Positions 34,504-45,270 are shown, counted from the first letter of the stretch. The stretch is DNA of 64,000 nt from Fremontodendron californicum (GCA_030761205.1 JAULJL010000024.1:22934126-22998125); one strand, 5' to 3'. Notes: generated from the letters alone by a model not told the origin. Numbers and translations: made by a program.

Positions 34504-36530
34504 TGATAACTCGTATAATTATATAGTTTTTAGTTATGTTTTATTATTGTTTTGTGTCAAATACGAGTTATTATTGTTTAGTCTAATTGTATTTATGATC
34601 TTTTATATTTTTATGTAATTTGGTGTTTTTCACAAGTTTCTTTGAGTGATTTTAGATTACTAGAATTAAGGGCAAATCCAGTTCAGTTCCAGTTCCGACA
34701 CCTTTTGCCATATCAGCTACATCTGGAGTTTCACTGAAGCAATAAGGCTGCAATTTGTAGCCGTGCAAAGCTAAGAGGCATATCTATCTTTTTCATGTTT
34801 TACACTTCTTGAAACGGAGTCGTTTTCCCTAGCGAAATCGACCATCAAGTTGGCTGATGTGCAATGACGTCTGTGCTGACCTGTTTTCGTATTTTGCCCA
34901 TATCTGCTTATCCACATCAGCAAATAAGCTGATTGCAATGGCTATGGATCCGTAACTGATACGGGAACCTTTGTCTAGAAGACCATATGATCAGATCAGG
35001 CCTCTAATATTGACGAAATCGACCATCAAGTTGGCTGATGTGCAATGACGTCTGTGCTGACATGTTTTCGTATTTCGCCGATATCGGCTTATCCACATCA
35101 GCAAATGAGCTGATTCCAACGGCTATGGATCCGTAACTGATAGGGGAACCTTTTTCTAGAAGACCATGTGATCAGATCAGGCCTAAAACATTGACGAAAT
35201 CGACCATCAAGTTGGCTGATCAAAATCGTCATGTATGACGAAAATTGTTAGAAAATGCACCCACCTATTATACCTACCTTTGAAATTTGTAAAGCTTGTC
35301 TCTTGTCATTTAGCCCTCCAAAATGTGTATAAATAGAGGGCCTTGGATGATTGTAAGGGATCATATGGTACATAGGTAGGATATTAGCCATTGTAATAAA
35401 ATTCTCTAAGTTTTCTTCTTCTTTCTTTTCTCTAGTTTTCTTTTTCTTTAGAAAGAGCAAGAGGTTGGATAATTAATATTCTTCTTCTTCTTCTTTCTTT
35501 CTTTTATTTTCTTCTTAGATTCTATTTAATTTTATGTTTATGTTTATAATGCCTATGCTAGGCTAAACTTCTATTTGGTTAAGGGTGATTTCAAAGCCCT
35601 AGACATATTTTGTGATTGATTTTCAGATTCTATCTATCATTAATTTTCTATCAAAGTTGCTTATGTTCTTCTACAAGAATTGTTCATGATGTTGTCTTGA
35701 TTTGTTTAGGTGTACAACTAGATAGATCTTGATAATTATCTATTGCTAGTTTAGGAGTCTTGATCCGTGTAATTGTCCTGATTTCCTATTCATAAGTGGC
35801 AATTTGTGATTAATGATTATGGTCAAGTTTTCAATAATTGCAAAGTGGAACATAACCTAAGTTGAACAATCCGAGCTTATGTGTTTGTTGCTTAGATCAA
35901 CCTATCTTTCTCATCATAAAGCTGCCATTAAATTGAATCTAGAGAGCTTATTCTAGGTTGTTTAATGGTTAGAGATTAAATAGAGAGCTTGTTCTATTTA
36001 ACGACAAACTAAGGAAAGATTGGGGTAACAGAGCTTGTTGTTATCTACGGTTGTTAACTTTGATAGTTGGTTGATATTGATAGATCTGAAATTGATTCTT
36101 AATGATGTCTAGTGGTGAAGAATGAAACCTTAACCATATTTTTCATATTTGATTCTTCTTACATACTTGTTTTCTTACTTTTCTAGTTTTCTTATTTTTA
36201 AAAGTATATTTATTTTTATTGGCTGGTTATACCGCCTAATTTGTATATTAACTTTGTTTTATTTTTATTGGCTGGTTATACCGCCTAATTTAGTATATAT
36301 ATTTTTATTGGCTGGTTATACCGCCTTGCATCTTATTCTTATTATTTACTTTAGTTTAAATCTGATTTCAAAAAACCCCTTTTCTTTTATTGTTCTTGAA
36401 TTTAAGTTTTAAACTATTAACTTATAAACTAAAACCCAATCCCTGAGGACTCGACCCTTGCAAACTACTATACTTACAATTTATCTTTTTAGTGCAAGGT
36501 TAAATAAGATACACTCTTTTGGGTGCATCA
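34504..36530 (+). repeat. N3 5' LTR (2027 bp)
   Basis: TGATAACTCG to GGGTGCATCA, two U3 repeat units, three minisatellite units (about 36208-36335). Confidence 0.93.
35328..35335 (+). promoter_or_regulatory. N3 5' LTR TATA box
   Basis: TATAAATA in GTGTATAAATAGAGGGCC, same place as in N1. This is the promoter for N3 genomic RNA. Confidence 0.68.
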
Positions 36531-36536
36531 AATTTT

Positions 36537-36554
36537 TGGCGCCGTTGCCGGGGA
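36537..36554 (+). other. N3 primer-binding site, tRNA-Asp type
   Basis: TGGCGCCGTTGCCGGGGA, six bases after the LTR. Confidence 0.92.
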
Positions 36555-36666
36555 TTGTTTTCTTTAGTTTATCTGTTACTTGGTTTATTCTTATTTTCAG
36601 TTCTAATTAGTTCTATTTTCTTGTACATACAAGTTTTTCTTATCAAATTTTGAAAAAAAAAAAACG

Positions 36667-37605
36667 ATGGAATTGAGCAATCTAACACTTGAAGAGTTGG
36701 TGGCATACATGAACATGGAAAATCAACAAGCCAATCTCACCTACCCAGTTCAACAATTGGCCATGAGAGGATGTCAAGGCCATCAAGTGTTCCAAGACCA
36801 ACAGTATGATCATTACTCAAACACTTACCATGAGGGATGGTGGGATCATACTAATTATGGCTACTCAGAAAATTACCAAGAAGTAGATCCTTATGCCAAT
36901 TACACTCATCCATCTAGCTTCAATCAATCATGGTCTCAAGAACCAGATCTTCTTCAACCACCACATATGACTCAAAACTCAGGTACTTCTTTAGAAGATC
37001 TTGTCGATTCTCTTGTTACTAATACTTTGCAATTTCAACAGGAAACAAGGGCAAGTATCCAGAGTTTGGAAAGGCAAATAAGCCTATTGGCTAGTAGTAT
37101 GGTGGTATGGGTAGCACAAAGATCTGAAGAATTCTCTGCCCAAACGATGATTAACCCAAAGGAGAATGCTACTATTGTGACCTTGAAGAATGATGAACAA
37201 GATGAGGTTGAGACAAAATTAGAGATGGATTCTATTCTTGAGGATAATGAAGCCACAAATCCAAATAAGAGTATTTCAGCACCTGAGGTAACGTTTAAGA
37301 TTCCAATTTTTACTAATGTTTCTTCTCCACCTTTTCCTAGTAGATTTGCAAAGTTCAAGGAGGAAGAACATGAACAAAACATGCTGGAAACCTTAAACAG
37401 TTTGTTTGTGGATGCCATTCAACAAGTACCAACATATGCTCCATTCCTCGATGAGATATGCACCACAAAGGATGATGGAATAATACTTGTAATGGAGAAT
37501 GCATCCAGTTTTGTGCAAAGAAAGCTTCCTATCAAACGTTCAAATTTGGGAAGTTTCATGTATGAGCCTAACAAGCCTAAAAAGCCAAGAAGGGGTGTTG
37601 GTTAG
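36667..37605 (+). CDS. N3 312-aa gag-tail protein
   Basis: Intact 312 codons after an A12-like tract. It is more divergent from N1 than N2 is: MRGCQGH, SLERQISLLASSMVVWVAQ, VTFKIPIF, NMLETLNSLFVDAIQQVPTYAPF, and SFVQRKLPIKRSNLGSF near the C-terminus. Length and frame are nevertheless unchanged, and VQRKLP, SPPFPSRFAKFKE and SLEDLVDSL remain. An ORF kept open despite amino-acid drift hints at selection. Function unknown. Confidence 0.8.
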   Translation: MELSNLTLEELVAYMNMENQQANLTYPVQQLAMRGCQGHQVFQDQQYDHYSNTYHEGWWDHTNYGYSENYQEVDPYANYTHPSSFNQSWSQEPDLLQPPHMTQNSGTSLEDLVDSLVTNTLQFQQETRASIQSLERQISLLASSMVVWVAQRSEEFSAQTMINPKENATIVTLKNDEQDEVETKLEMDSILEDNEATNPNKSISAPEVTFKIPIFTNVSSPPFPSRFAKFKEEEHEQNMLETLNSLFVDAIQQVPTYAPFLDEICTTKDDGIILVMENASSFVQRKLPIKRSNLGSFMYEPNKPKKPRRGVG

Positions 37606-37945
37606 GTTGGACAACTTAAATCAGTACTAATTGGGAAGGCAGTCCAATTAATGAAGAAATTACCAACCTGCCATACTCAGATTTGCTTTCTTTTCCTTTT
37701 CCTTTTATTATTTTTTATTGTTTTTATTTATTTATTTTTATGTTTATTTGTTTAGTAATTTAGGATTTTATTTAGAGTTTTTTGTTTTTTGAGTCTTTTT
37801 AGGTTGTTTTTCTTTCTGATCCTTGTTTTTAAAATAACTAGATGTAAATATAATTTTTAATTTTTTTACCCCGGTTAAATGGCGGATAACGGTACTCCGT
37901 GATTATTTAAATCGGTTCCATCAGCTACCCACAAAACTGATATTG

Positions 37946-37953
37946 TATATAAA
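37946..37953 (+). promoter_or_regulatory. TATA-like box ahead of the virus-like ORF
   Basis: TATATAAA within the foreign segment, 45-52 bases before the ATG at 37998, followed by a C/T-rich stretch (TTTCTCTTCCAATTTCTC) typical of plant promoters and leaders. The same sequence lies before the N4 copy (about 45315-45322). It may be a promoter carried in with the cargo. Confidence 0.45.
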
Positions 37954-37997
37954 TTTCTCTTCCAATTTCTCTTTCATTTTTTTCATTTTTTTTCAGG

Positions 37998-38534
37998 ATG
38001 GATGATATTCTCACAAGATTGCAGAAACGATTTCCTCCTTTTCCTCGAAATATTTTACTGAAGCTTTACCAAGTTCGACTTGAAAGATTAAGAATGCTTA
38101 TGCACAAAGGGATTCCTGACGACATACGTTGGATAATTGAAGCCAAGGTACGTGAAGATGAATATCTTCCTGTTTTGCATTTACCAGGTACAGGTAGAAG
38201 CACTTTTGCAAAGAAGCGACGAGCAAAGCGCATGAGTTCAAATTGCCACAAATGTGTACGATGGACGTGTAATGGTAAATGTCGTTCTATTGGGATTCCG
38301 TCCTCTAATCGAGATGATAAAATTGAATTCATTAAGGATGGACTGAGTAAGGAGAATTTGGGTAATATCCAACTTTCTCTTGAGACGCATCCTAGTGGAG
38401 ACGTACAAAGAGAAATTCTTGATTTATGGCCGCAATTCCAAAGGGAATGGCAACATCTTGGGAATCTGATGTTAAAAGACCCTGTTTGCCAGCTTGTAAG
38501 AAAACTGGATGGGAAGCATATCCTCGACTCATAG
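37998..38534 (+). CDS. captured virus-like cysteine-rich nucleic-acid-binding protein (178 aa)
   Basis: An intact 178-codon ORF unrelated to gag or pol. The N-terminal ~60 residues are helical and charged. Residues 66-78 are a basic motif, GRSTFAKKRRAKR. A four-cysteine cluster follows: C83, C86, C91, C95 (C-x2-C-x4-C-x3-C). The GRS-x-[AF]-KKRRA motif just ahead of a Cys cluster is the hallmark of the small nucleic-acid-binding / silencing-related proteins at the 3' end of carlavirus and vitivirus genomes (Betaflexiviridae). The ~70 residues after the cluster match nothing I recognise. It sits downstream of the gag-tail ORF with its own TATA-like box. Family assignment is by motif only; an unrelated plant zinc-binding protein is possible. 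Confidence 0.6.
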   Translation: MDDILTRLQKRFPPFPRNILLKLYQVRLERLRMLMHKGIPDDIRWIIEAKVREDEYLPVLHLPGTGRSTFAKKRRAKRMSSNCHKCVRWTCNGKCRSIGIPSSNRDDKIEFIKDGLSKENLGNIQLSLETHPSGDVQREILDLWPQFQREWQHLGNLMLKDPVCQLVRKLDGKHILDS

Positions 38535-38757
38535 AAGGCGTTTAAGCCGTTTCTGGACGTAAAACCAGAGGAAGATGTGAGCCACAATCACAACTACAAT
38601 AAATGACTTCTCAGCTTTTGGTTTGATTTGCAATAACTTTATTTCGGTTTAATTTACGTGTTATTCGATTTGTGTAATTATTCTCATTTTTTTTATTTGT
38701 CTTTTACGATTGATTTTTCTTCTCTTTTTTATTTTCTTCTGACAGGTCAAATACGAG
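38535..38757 (+). other. N3 remnant of cargo linker
   Basis: The first ~45 bases match N4 downstream of its virus-like gene (GAAGGCGTTTAAGCCGTTTC). The middle is unmatched. The last ~60 bases match the N4 linker again (TTGATTTTTCTTCTCTTTTT, TTTTCTTCTGACAGGTCAAA). The LOG-like gene present in N4 is absent, apparently deleted. Confidence 0.7.
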
Positions 38758-40725
38758 TCAAATACGAGTTATTATTGTTTAGTCTAATTGTATTTATGAT
38801 CTTTTATATTTTTATGTAATTTGGTGTTTTTCACAAGTTTCTTTGAGTGATTTTAGATTACTAGAATTAAGGGCAAATCCAGTTCAGTTCCAGTTCCGAC
38901 ACCTTTTGCCATATCAGCTACATCTGGAGTTTCACTGAAGCAATAAGGCTGCAATTTGTAGCCATGCAAAGCTAAGAGGCATATCTATCTTTTTCATGTT
39001 TTACACTTCTTGAAACGGAGTCGTTTTCCCTAGAGAAATCGACCATCAAGTTGGCTGATGTGCAATGACGTCTGTGCTGACATGTTTTCGTATTTTGCAC
39101 ATATCTGCTTATCCACATCAGCAAATGAGCTGATTGCAATGGCTATGGATCCGTAACTGATACGGGAACCTTTGTCTAGAAGACCATATGATCAGATCAG
39201 GCCTCTAATATTGACGAAATCGACCATCAAGTTGGCTGATTTGCAATGACGTCTGTGCTGACATGTTTTCGTATTTCGCCCATATCGGCTTATCCACATC
39301 AGCAAATGAGCTGATTCCAACGGCTATGGATCCGTAACTGATAGGGGAACCTTTTTCTAGAAGACCATGTGATCAGATCAGGCCTAAAACATTGACGAAA
39401 TCGACCATCAAGTTGGCTGATCAAAATCGTCATGTATGACGAAAATTGTTAGAAAATGCACCCACCTATTATACCTACCTTTGAAATTTGTAAAGCTTGT
39501 CTCTTGTCATTTAGCCCTCCAAAATGTGTATAAATAGAGGGCCTTGGATGATTGTAAGGGATCATATGGTACATAGGTAGGATATTAGCCATTGTAATAA
39601 AATTCTCTAAGTTTTCTTCTTCTTTCTTTTCTCTAGTTTTCTTTTTCTTTAGAAAGAGCAAGAGGTTGGATAATTAATATTCTTCTTCTTCTTCTTTCTT
39701 TCTTTTATTTTCTTCTTAGATTCTATTTAATTTTATGTTTATAATGCCTATGCTAGGCTAAACTTCTATTTGGTTAAGGATGATTTCAAAGCCCTAGACA
39801 TATTTTGTGATTGATTTTCAGATTCTATCTATCATTAATTTTCTATCAAAGTTGCTTATGTTCTTCTACAAGAATTGTTCATGATGTTGTCTTGATTTGT
39901 TTAGGTGTACAACTAGATAGATCTTGATAATTATCTATTGCTAGTTTAGGAGTCTTGATCCGTGTAATTGTCCTGATTTCCTATTCATAAGTGGCAATTT
40001 GTGATTAATGATTATGGTCAAGTTTTCAATAATTGCAAAGTGGAACATAACCTAAGTTGAACAATCCGAGCTTATGTGTTTGTTGCTTAGATCAACCTAT
40101 CTTTCTCATCATAAAGCTGCCATTAAATTGAATCTAGAGAGCTTATTCTAGGTTGTTTAATGGTTAGAGATTAAATAGAGAGCTTGTTCTATTTAACGAC
40201 AAACTAAGGAAAGATTGGGGTAACAGAGCTTGTTGTTATCTACGGTTGTTAACTTTGATAGTTGGTTGATATTGATAGATCTGAAATTGATTCTTAATGA
40301 TGTCTAGTGGTGAAGAATGAAACCTTAACCATATTTTTCATATTTGATTCTTCTTACATACTTGTTTTCTTACTTTTCTAGTTTTCTTATTTTTAAAAGT
40401 ATATTTATTTTTATTGGCTGGTTATACCGCCTAATTTGTATATTAACTTTGTTTTATTTTTATTGGCTGGTTATACCGCCTAATTTAGTATATATATTTT
40501 TATTGGCTGGTTATACCGCCTTGCATCTTATTCTTATTATTTACTTTAGTTTAAATCTGATTTCAAAAAACCCTTTTTCTTTTATTGTTCTTGAATTTAA
40601 GTTTTAAACTATTAACTTATAAACTAAAACCCAATCCCTGAGGACTCGACCCTTGCAAACTACTATACTTACAATTTATCTTTTTAGTGCAAGGTTAAAT
40701 AAGATACACTCTTTTGGGTGCATCA
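38758..40725 (+). repeat. N3 3' LTR, lacking first 53 bases
   Basis: Corresponds to 34557-36530 of the 5' LTR and is nearly identical (one 6-base difference in a TTTATG repeat plus scattered substitutions). It begins at TCAAATACGAGTTATT directly after cargo-linker sequence, in a short direct repeat GTCAAATACGA. The terminal TGATAACTCG and the polypurine tract are missing; the outer end is intact. Confidence 0.9.
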
Positions 40726-41937
40726 CACATAAGCTCGGATTGTTCAACTTAGGTTATGTTCCACTTTGCAATTATTGAAAACTTGACCATAATCATTAAT
40801 CACAAATTGCCACTTATGAATAGGAAATCAAGACAATTACACGGATCAAGACTCCTAAACTAGCAATAGATAATTATCAAGATCTATCTAGTTGTACACC
40901 TAAACAAATCAAGACAACATCATGAACAATTCTTGTAGAAGAACATAAGCAACTTTGATAGAAAATTAATGATAGATAGAATCTGAAAATCAATCACAAA
41001 ACATGTCTAGGGCTTTGAAATCACCCTTAACCAAATAGAAGTTTAGCCTAGCATAGGCATTATAAACATAAAATTAAATTGAATCTAAGAAGAAAATAAA
41101 AGAAAGAAAGAAGAAGAAGAAGAATATTAATTATCCAACCTCTTGCTCTTTCTAAAGAAAAAGAAAACTAGAGAAAAGAAAGAAAACTAGAGAAAAAAAA
41201 GAAGAAGAAAACTTAGAGAATTTTATTAAAATGGCTAATATCCTACCTATGTACAATATGATCCTTTACAATCATCCAAGGCCCTCTATTTATACACATT
41301 TTGGAGGGCTAAATGACAAGAGACAAGCTTTACAAATTTCAAAGGTAGGTATAATAGGTGGGTGCATTTTCTAAAAATTTTCGTCATATATGACGATTTT
41401 GATCAGCCAACTTGATGGTCGATTTTGTCAATTTTGGAGGCCTTATCTGATCACATGGACTTCTAGAAAAATGTTACCCTATCAGTTACTGATCCATAGC
41501 CGTTGGAATCAGCTCATTTGCTGATTTGGATAAGAATATATGGGCATAATACGAAAACAGGTCAGCACAGACGTCATTGCACATCAGCCAACTTGATGGT
41601 CGATTTCGCTAGGGAAAACGACTCCGTTTCAAGAAGTGTAAAACATGAAAAAGATAGATATGCCTCTTAGCTTTGCATGGCTACAAATTGCAGCCTTATT
41701 GCTTCAGTGAAACTCGAGATATAGCTGATATGGCAAAAGGTGTCGGAACTGGAACTGAACTGGATTTGCCCTTAATTCTAGTAATCTGAAATCACTCAAA
41801 GAAACTTGTGAAAAACACCAAAATACATAAAAATATAAAAGATCATAAACACAATTAGACTAAACAATAATAACTCGTATTTGACACAAAACAATAATAA
41901 AACATAACTAAAAACTATATAATTATACGAGTTATCA

Positions 41938-43672
41938 CACCCCCACACTTAGATTGTTGCTAGTCCCTAGCAATGACTCAATAAAAATAAAATAAGAAAA
42001 TCTAATCTAATCCATTTTCGTAGGAAATCACGGTGGCACTTAGCATGTGACACAAGCCTTTAAACCCCTAGGTGTCCCTAGTGGACGAGTTTAGTCTCGT
42101 GAGGGTTTACTAGAACGATACCCACAAACATTGAAAAACTAAAATATAAATAAACTGCATATACTAAAAATATTTACTCCTAATCCTTTCAATACAAATT
42201 AGAGACAATATTTGAACAAGTCTTATAAACTAATCAATAGCTTAAAGAATTTCACAAAAAATCATGCTTGAATGTAAATTGTTTGAGTTAAGCCAATATT
42301 AGCATAACATATCTCAATCAAAATATTGCATGTTCAAATTTAATCTCAACTTCTCACATGGGATACCCTCATGATTTTCACTCTTTAAAGTAGTGGTGAA
42401 GTGTTTACACTCAATCAATCTCATGAAAACAGTTCTACCATATTCTTGCTTGTCCACCTATTCTCCACTATTTAGATCATACAACTTCATGAATCAAGAG
42501 GTCTTTAATCAAGGTTGTAATGGGGCCAAGGGATTTGTAATGTGGTTGAAGAACAAAAGGATAAAGATATCACAAAGGTTCCAAAGAGTTCATAAAGTTT
42601 AGAGACATAAAAAGATCATACAAAGAAACTTCTCAAAACTCTTTACAAGTACATAGTCACCTAGGCCGGATATTCATGTTGGGCCTTTTCTTCATTCTAA
42701 ACGACTTTGTAACATCTTTTTCTTTTTCCACAAATTCAAGAGATGATTCATATTTTTTTTTTTTTACATAGGAATGTATTTGCCAGTATTCCATTTCTTT
42801 TTCTCTTGACTTTTCTTTTCTTTTCCCCCCACACTTATTTCTTGTTTCTAACCCAAATTTTTAACTAAAAATATCCCTTGTCTTTGCAACTTGTCTCAAA
42901 ACATGCTAATTCATCTTTGGAACAAAGGTAAAAATATAAGTATATTTAGGTTAGGGACAAGTTATGGTTACCAAAGAGATAGCTTATTCAATGTAGGCTC
43001 AAATTGGTTCACTAAGGGTGTGTTCTCTTGGAACATCAATAAGGGATGGCTGTTTGGCCCTGGCTAAAAATCCTAATGCCTCTATCATATTCATGTTGTC
43101 ACATGTATCAATATAGTCTCAAACGGTTTAAAGCAAGTTCTAGAGAATTATGTAATCATAAGAGCACTCAAGAAAGAAATTAGATTGATTTGTATAATGC
43201 ATCAATCATTATAGGCTCAAAAACTCACAAGGATGATTATACAAGTCAGATTAAGTCTAAACATGCTTCTTTCTCAATCAACATATTATATTAACATTGG
43301 CTCATAAAAAGGTTGACATCAAGCTCAATTCTCATGAAAATCTTCTCACTAATAAATCTGTTTTAGACTTATGCAATTCATATCTCATCATTGTATTAAA
43401 AAGGAACTAAAACTCACACAAAAAAAAATAATAATAATAATAAAGAAAAAAAAATAGTAGACAAAAATAAAAGAAATCCTAAATCATTCCCCCCCACACT
43501 TAATTCTTACATTGTCCTCAATGTAAGTCTATTAACCCAAATGAAAGAATCATGTGTAAGAGAAAAGAACTAATAACATAAGAATAGGAACAACTAAAAC
43601 TCAAAACAAAACAAAACCATGCAACCTAAATAATCCTAAAATACTAAACAAAAATTAACAAGTAAACATAAA
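41938..43672 (-). other. N4 3' non-coding region
   Basis: Homologous to N1 2280-4026 reversed, with polypurine-like motifs at the LTR boundary, near 42825-42835 and near 43490-43501. No credible ORF. Similarity to the N family ends at about 43672, where the foreign cargo starts. Confidence 0.78.
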
Positions 43673-43772
43673 AAGATTAAAATCAAACTGACAAGGTATG
43701 TCTCAAGTCTCCCTTACTCAGACCTTGTTCAGAATGAATACTTTTAAATGGCTTAAAACACAAATTTCTTTC

Positions 43773-43792
43773 TTTTTTTTTTTTTTTTTTTT
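43773..43792 (-). other. poly(A) tract downstream of the LOG-like gene
   Basis: Twenty T on the plus strand, that is A20 on the gene's strand, about 85 bases after the LOG-like stop codon. Position and length fit the tail of a reverse-transcribed mRNA. A run of simple A is common in this family, so the reading is not certain. Another ~100 unmatched bases (43673-43772) separate it from N sequence. Confidence 0.6.
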
Positions 43793-43878
43793 GAAGGTAA
43801 AATTTAGGATATATTACCTGTAGAGGTTGCTAACCACTTATTATAAATGAGACACAACAAACAAAATGTTAGATAATG

Positions 43879-44527
43879 TCACAAAGACAAAGTGCAATCC
43901 ACTCCTTGCTCGTCCATATCTCTTTTTCTTTTTCCCAGCGTTTGCGAAACAACCGTAGCAGATAAACACTCATAAGCTTGGAGCTTTTTGAGTAAATCTT
44001 CAATGGTTGTAGCAGAAATTATGGTTCTCCTTGCCTCTGAAAACATGAATCCATTATCCACAGCATTATCTAAATATGAAAGCAAATTACTAAAATAACC
44101 ATTAATATTAAGCAAACCAATGGGTTTCTTATTTGTGACCAAAGATGACCAAGAAGCCACGCAAGCTATTTCTTCCAATGTACCCAAACCTCCTGGTAAA
44201 GCAATGAATGCATCGGCAGAATGGTACATGATTGTCATCCGTTCAGGGACACTCCAGACTTGTATTTCCTTACCCACGGTAGGTCCACAAAAACTTGTGA
44301 ATAGTTTTGGCACGATTCCTAGAACTGGACTTCCTCCGGCGTGTGCTGCTGTAGCGACTGCTCCCATTAAACCCGTACTAACCGCCTCCATAAATCAAGT
44401 GGATCTTTTGTTGGGCAAGTATTACTCCAACTCTTATGGCTTCATCAGCGAATATGTTATTTTTCCCTGGATAAGCACCTCCAAAGACACAAATTTTTTT
44501 AATGCGCTGGGATGAAGTACTTTCCAT
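43879..44527 (-). pseudogene. LOG-like cytokinin riboside 5'-monophosphate phosphoribohydrolase, one frameshift
   Basis: Intronless, about 215 codons, the usual LOG length. The first ORF (44527-44378) has the Rossmann start KKICVFGGAYPGKNN and ends IHLIYGGG at a TAG. The rest continues in another frame (44391-43879) with TGLMGAVATAAHAGG, the signature PGGLGTLEE (PGGxGTxxE) and KPIGLLNINGYFSNLL. LOG enzymes release active cytokinin bases from nucleotides. A 1-nt indel at the YGGG-STGLMG junction is the only break I see. It differs from typical plant LOGs (Leu in PGGLGT where plants usually have Tyr; CVASW after the signature), so a non-plant or viral source cannot be excluded. It lies downstream of the virus-like gene on the same strand. 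Confidence 0.82.
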
Positions 44528-44547
44528 ATTTTTTTTTCTTCGAGTGC

Positions 44548-44680
44548 CTGTCAGAAGAAAATGTTAACCTAACAAAAGATTTTTGCGTGATTTCAGGAAG
44601 AAAATCAAAAAGAGAAGAAAAATCAACCGTAAAAGTCAAGAGTAATAATGTCGCCGAAAGTGTATTTGACCTGTCAGAAG
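44548..44680 (-). promoter_or_regulatory. two splice-acceptor-like sites upstream of the LOG-like gene
   Basis: Minus-strand ATTTTCTTCTGACAG followed by G occurs twice, with its AG at 44549-44548 and 44672-44671, 123 bases apart and 21 and 144 bases ahead of the LOG-like ATG. Each has a TTAAY just before a pyrimidine tract and CAG/G, the plant 3' splice-site pattern. N3 keeps one copy at 38731-38745. They could be remnants of a duplicated intron end or allow spliced expression of LOG. Confidence 0.4.
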
Positions 44681-44733
44681 AAAATATTAACATCTTCCTC
44701 TGGTTTTACGTCCAGAAACGGCTTAAACGCCTT

Positions 44734-45270
44734 CTATGAGTCGAGGATATGCTTCCCATCCATTTTTCTTACAAGCTGGCAAACAGGGTCTTTTAACATC
44801 AGATTCCCAAGATGTTGCCATTTCCTTTGGAATTGCGGCCATAAATCAAGAATTTATCTTTGTACGTCTCCACTAGGATGCGTCTCAAGAGAAAGTTGGA
44901 TATTACCCAAATTCTCCTTACTCAGTCCATCCTTAATGAATTCAATTTTATCATCTCGATTAGAGGACGGAATCCCAATAGAACGACATTTACCGTTACA
45001 CGTCCATCGTGCACATTTGTGGCAATTTGAACTCATGCGCTTTGCTCGTCGCTTCTTTGCAAAAGTGCTTCTACCTGTACCTGGTAAATGCAAAACAGGA
45101 AGATATTCATCTTCACGTACCTTGGCTTCAATTATCCAACGTATGTCTTCATGAATCCCTTTGTGCATAAGCATTCTTAATCTTTCAAATCGAACTTGGT
45201 AAAGCTTCAGTAAAATATTTCGAGGAAAAGGAGGAAATCGTTTCTGCAATCTTGTGAGAATATCATCCAT
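44734..45270 (-). pseudogene. N4 copy of the virus-like nucleic-acid-binding gene, nonsense-truncated
   Basis: Same 537-nt length as the N3 gene. Open for 138 codons (45270-44854), keeping GRSTFAKKRRAKR and the four cysteines (here CHKCARWTCNGKC). A GAA-to-TAA change then stops it; the remaining frame to 44734 still matches N3. The basic and cysteine regions could still be made as a shortened protein. A TATA-like box lies about 45 bases upstream. The substitutions between copies are few, so a single capture preceded both. Confidence 0.6.

Larger units (their letters stand above)
34504..40725 (+). mobile_element. N3: complete non-autonomous element with virus-like ORF, TSD CACAT
   Basis: Flanked by CACAT at 34499-34503 and 40726-40730 inside the N4 3' LTR, in opposite orientation to N4. 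Contents: 5' LTR, tRNA-Asp site, 312-codon ORF, 178-codon nucleic-acid-binding-like ORF, short remnant, and a 3' LTR that lacks its first 53 bases and its polypurine tract. It inserted after N4. Confidence 0.94.
33817..41937 (-). repeat. N4 3' LTR, split by N3
   Basis: LTR parts 33817-34503 and 40731-41937 (about 1894 bp together) flank N3. The joined LTR differs in length from the N4 5' LTR (1875 bp) by about 19 bases, explained by one extra AAAACTAGAGAAAAGAAAG-like unit near 41180. The polypurine complement CACCCCCACACTT follows at 41938. Confidence 0.9.

Noticed and set aside
43879..44527. LOG-like sequence as a normal host gene
   Set aside because: It lies between N4 gag-tail ORF and 3' LTR within a single TSD-bounded element, lacks introns and has a frameshift.
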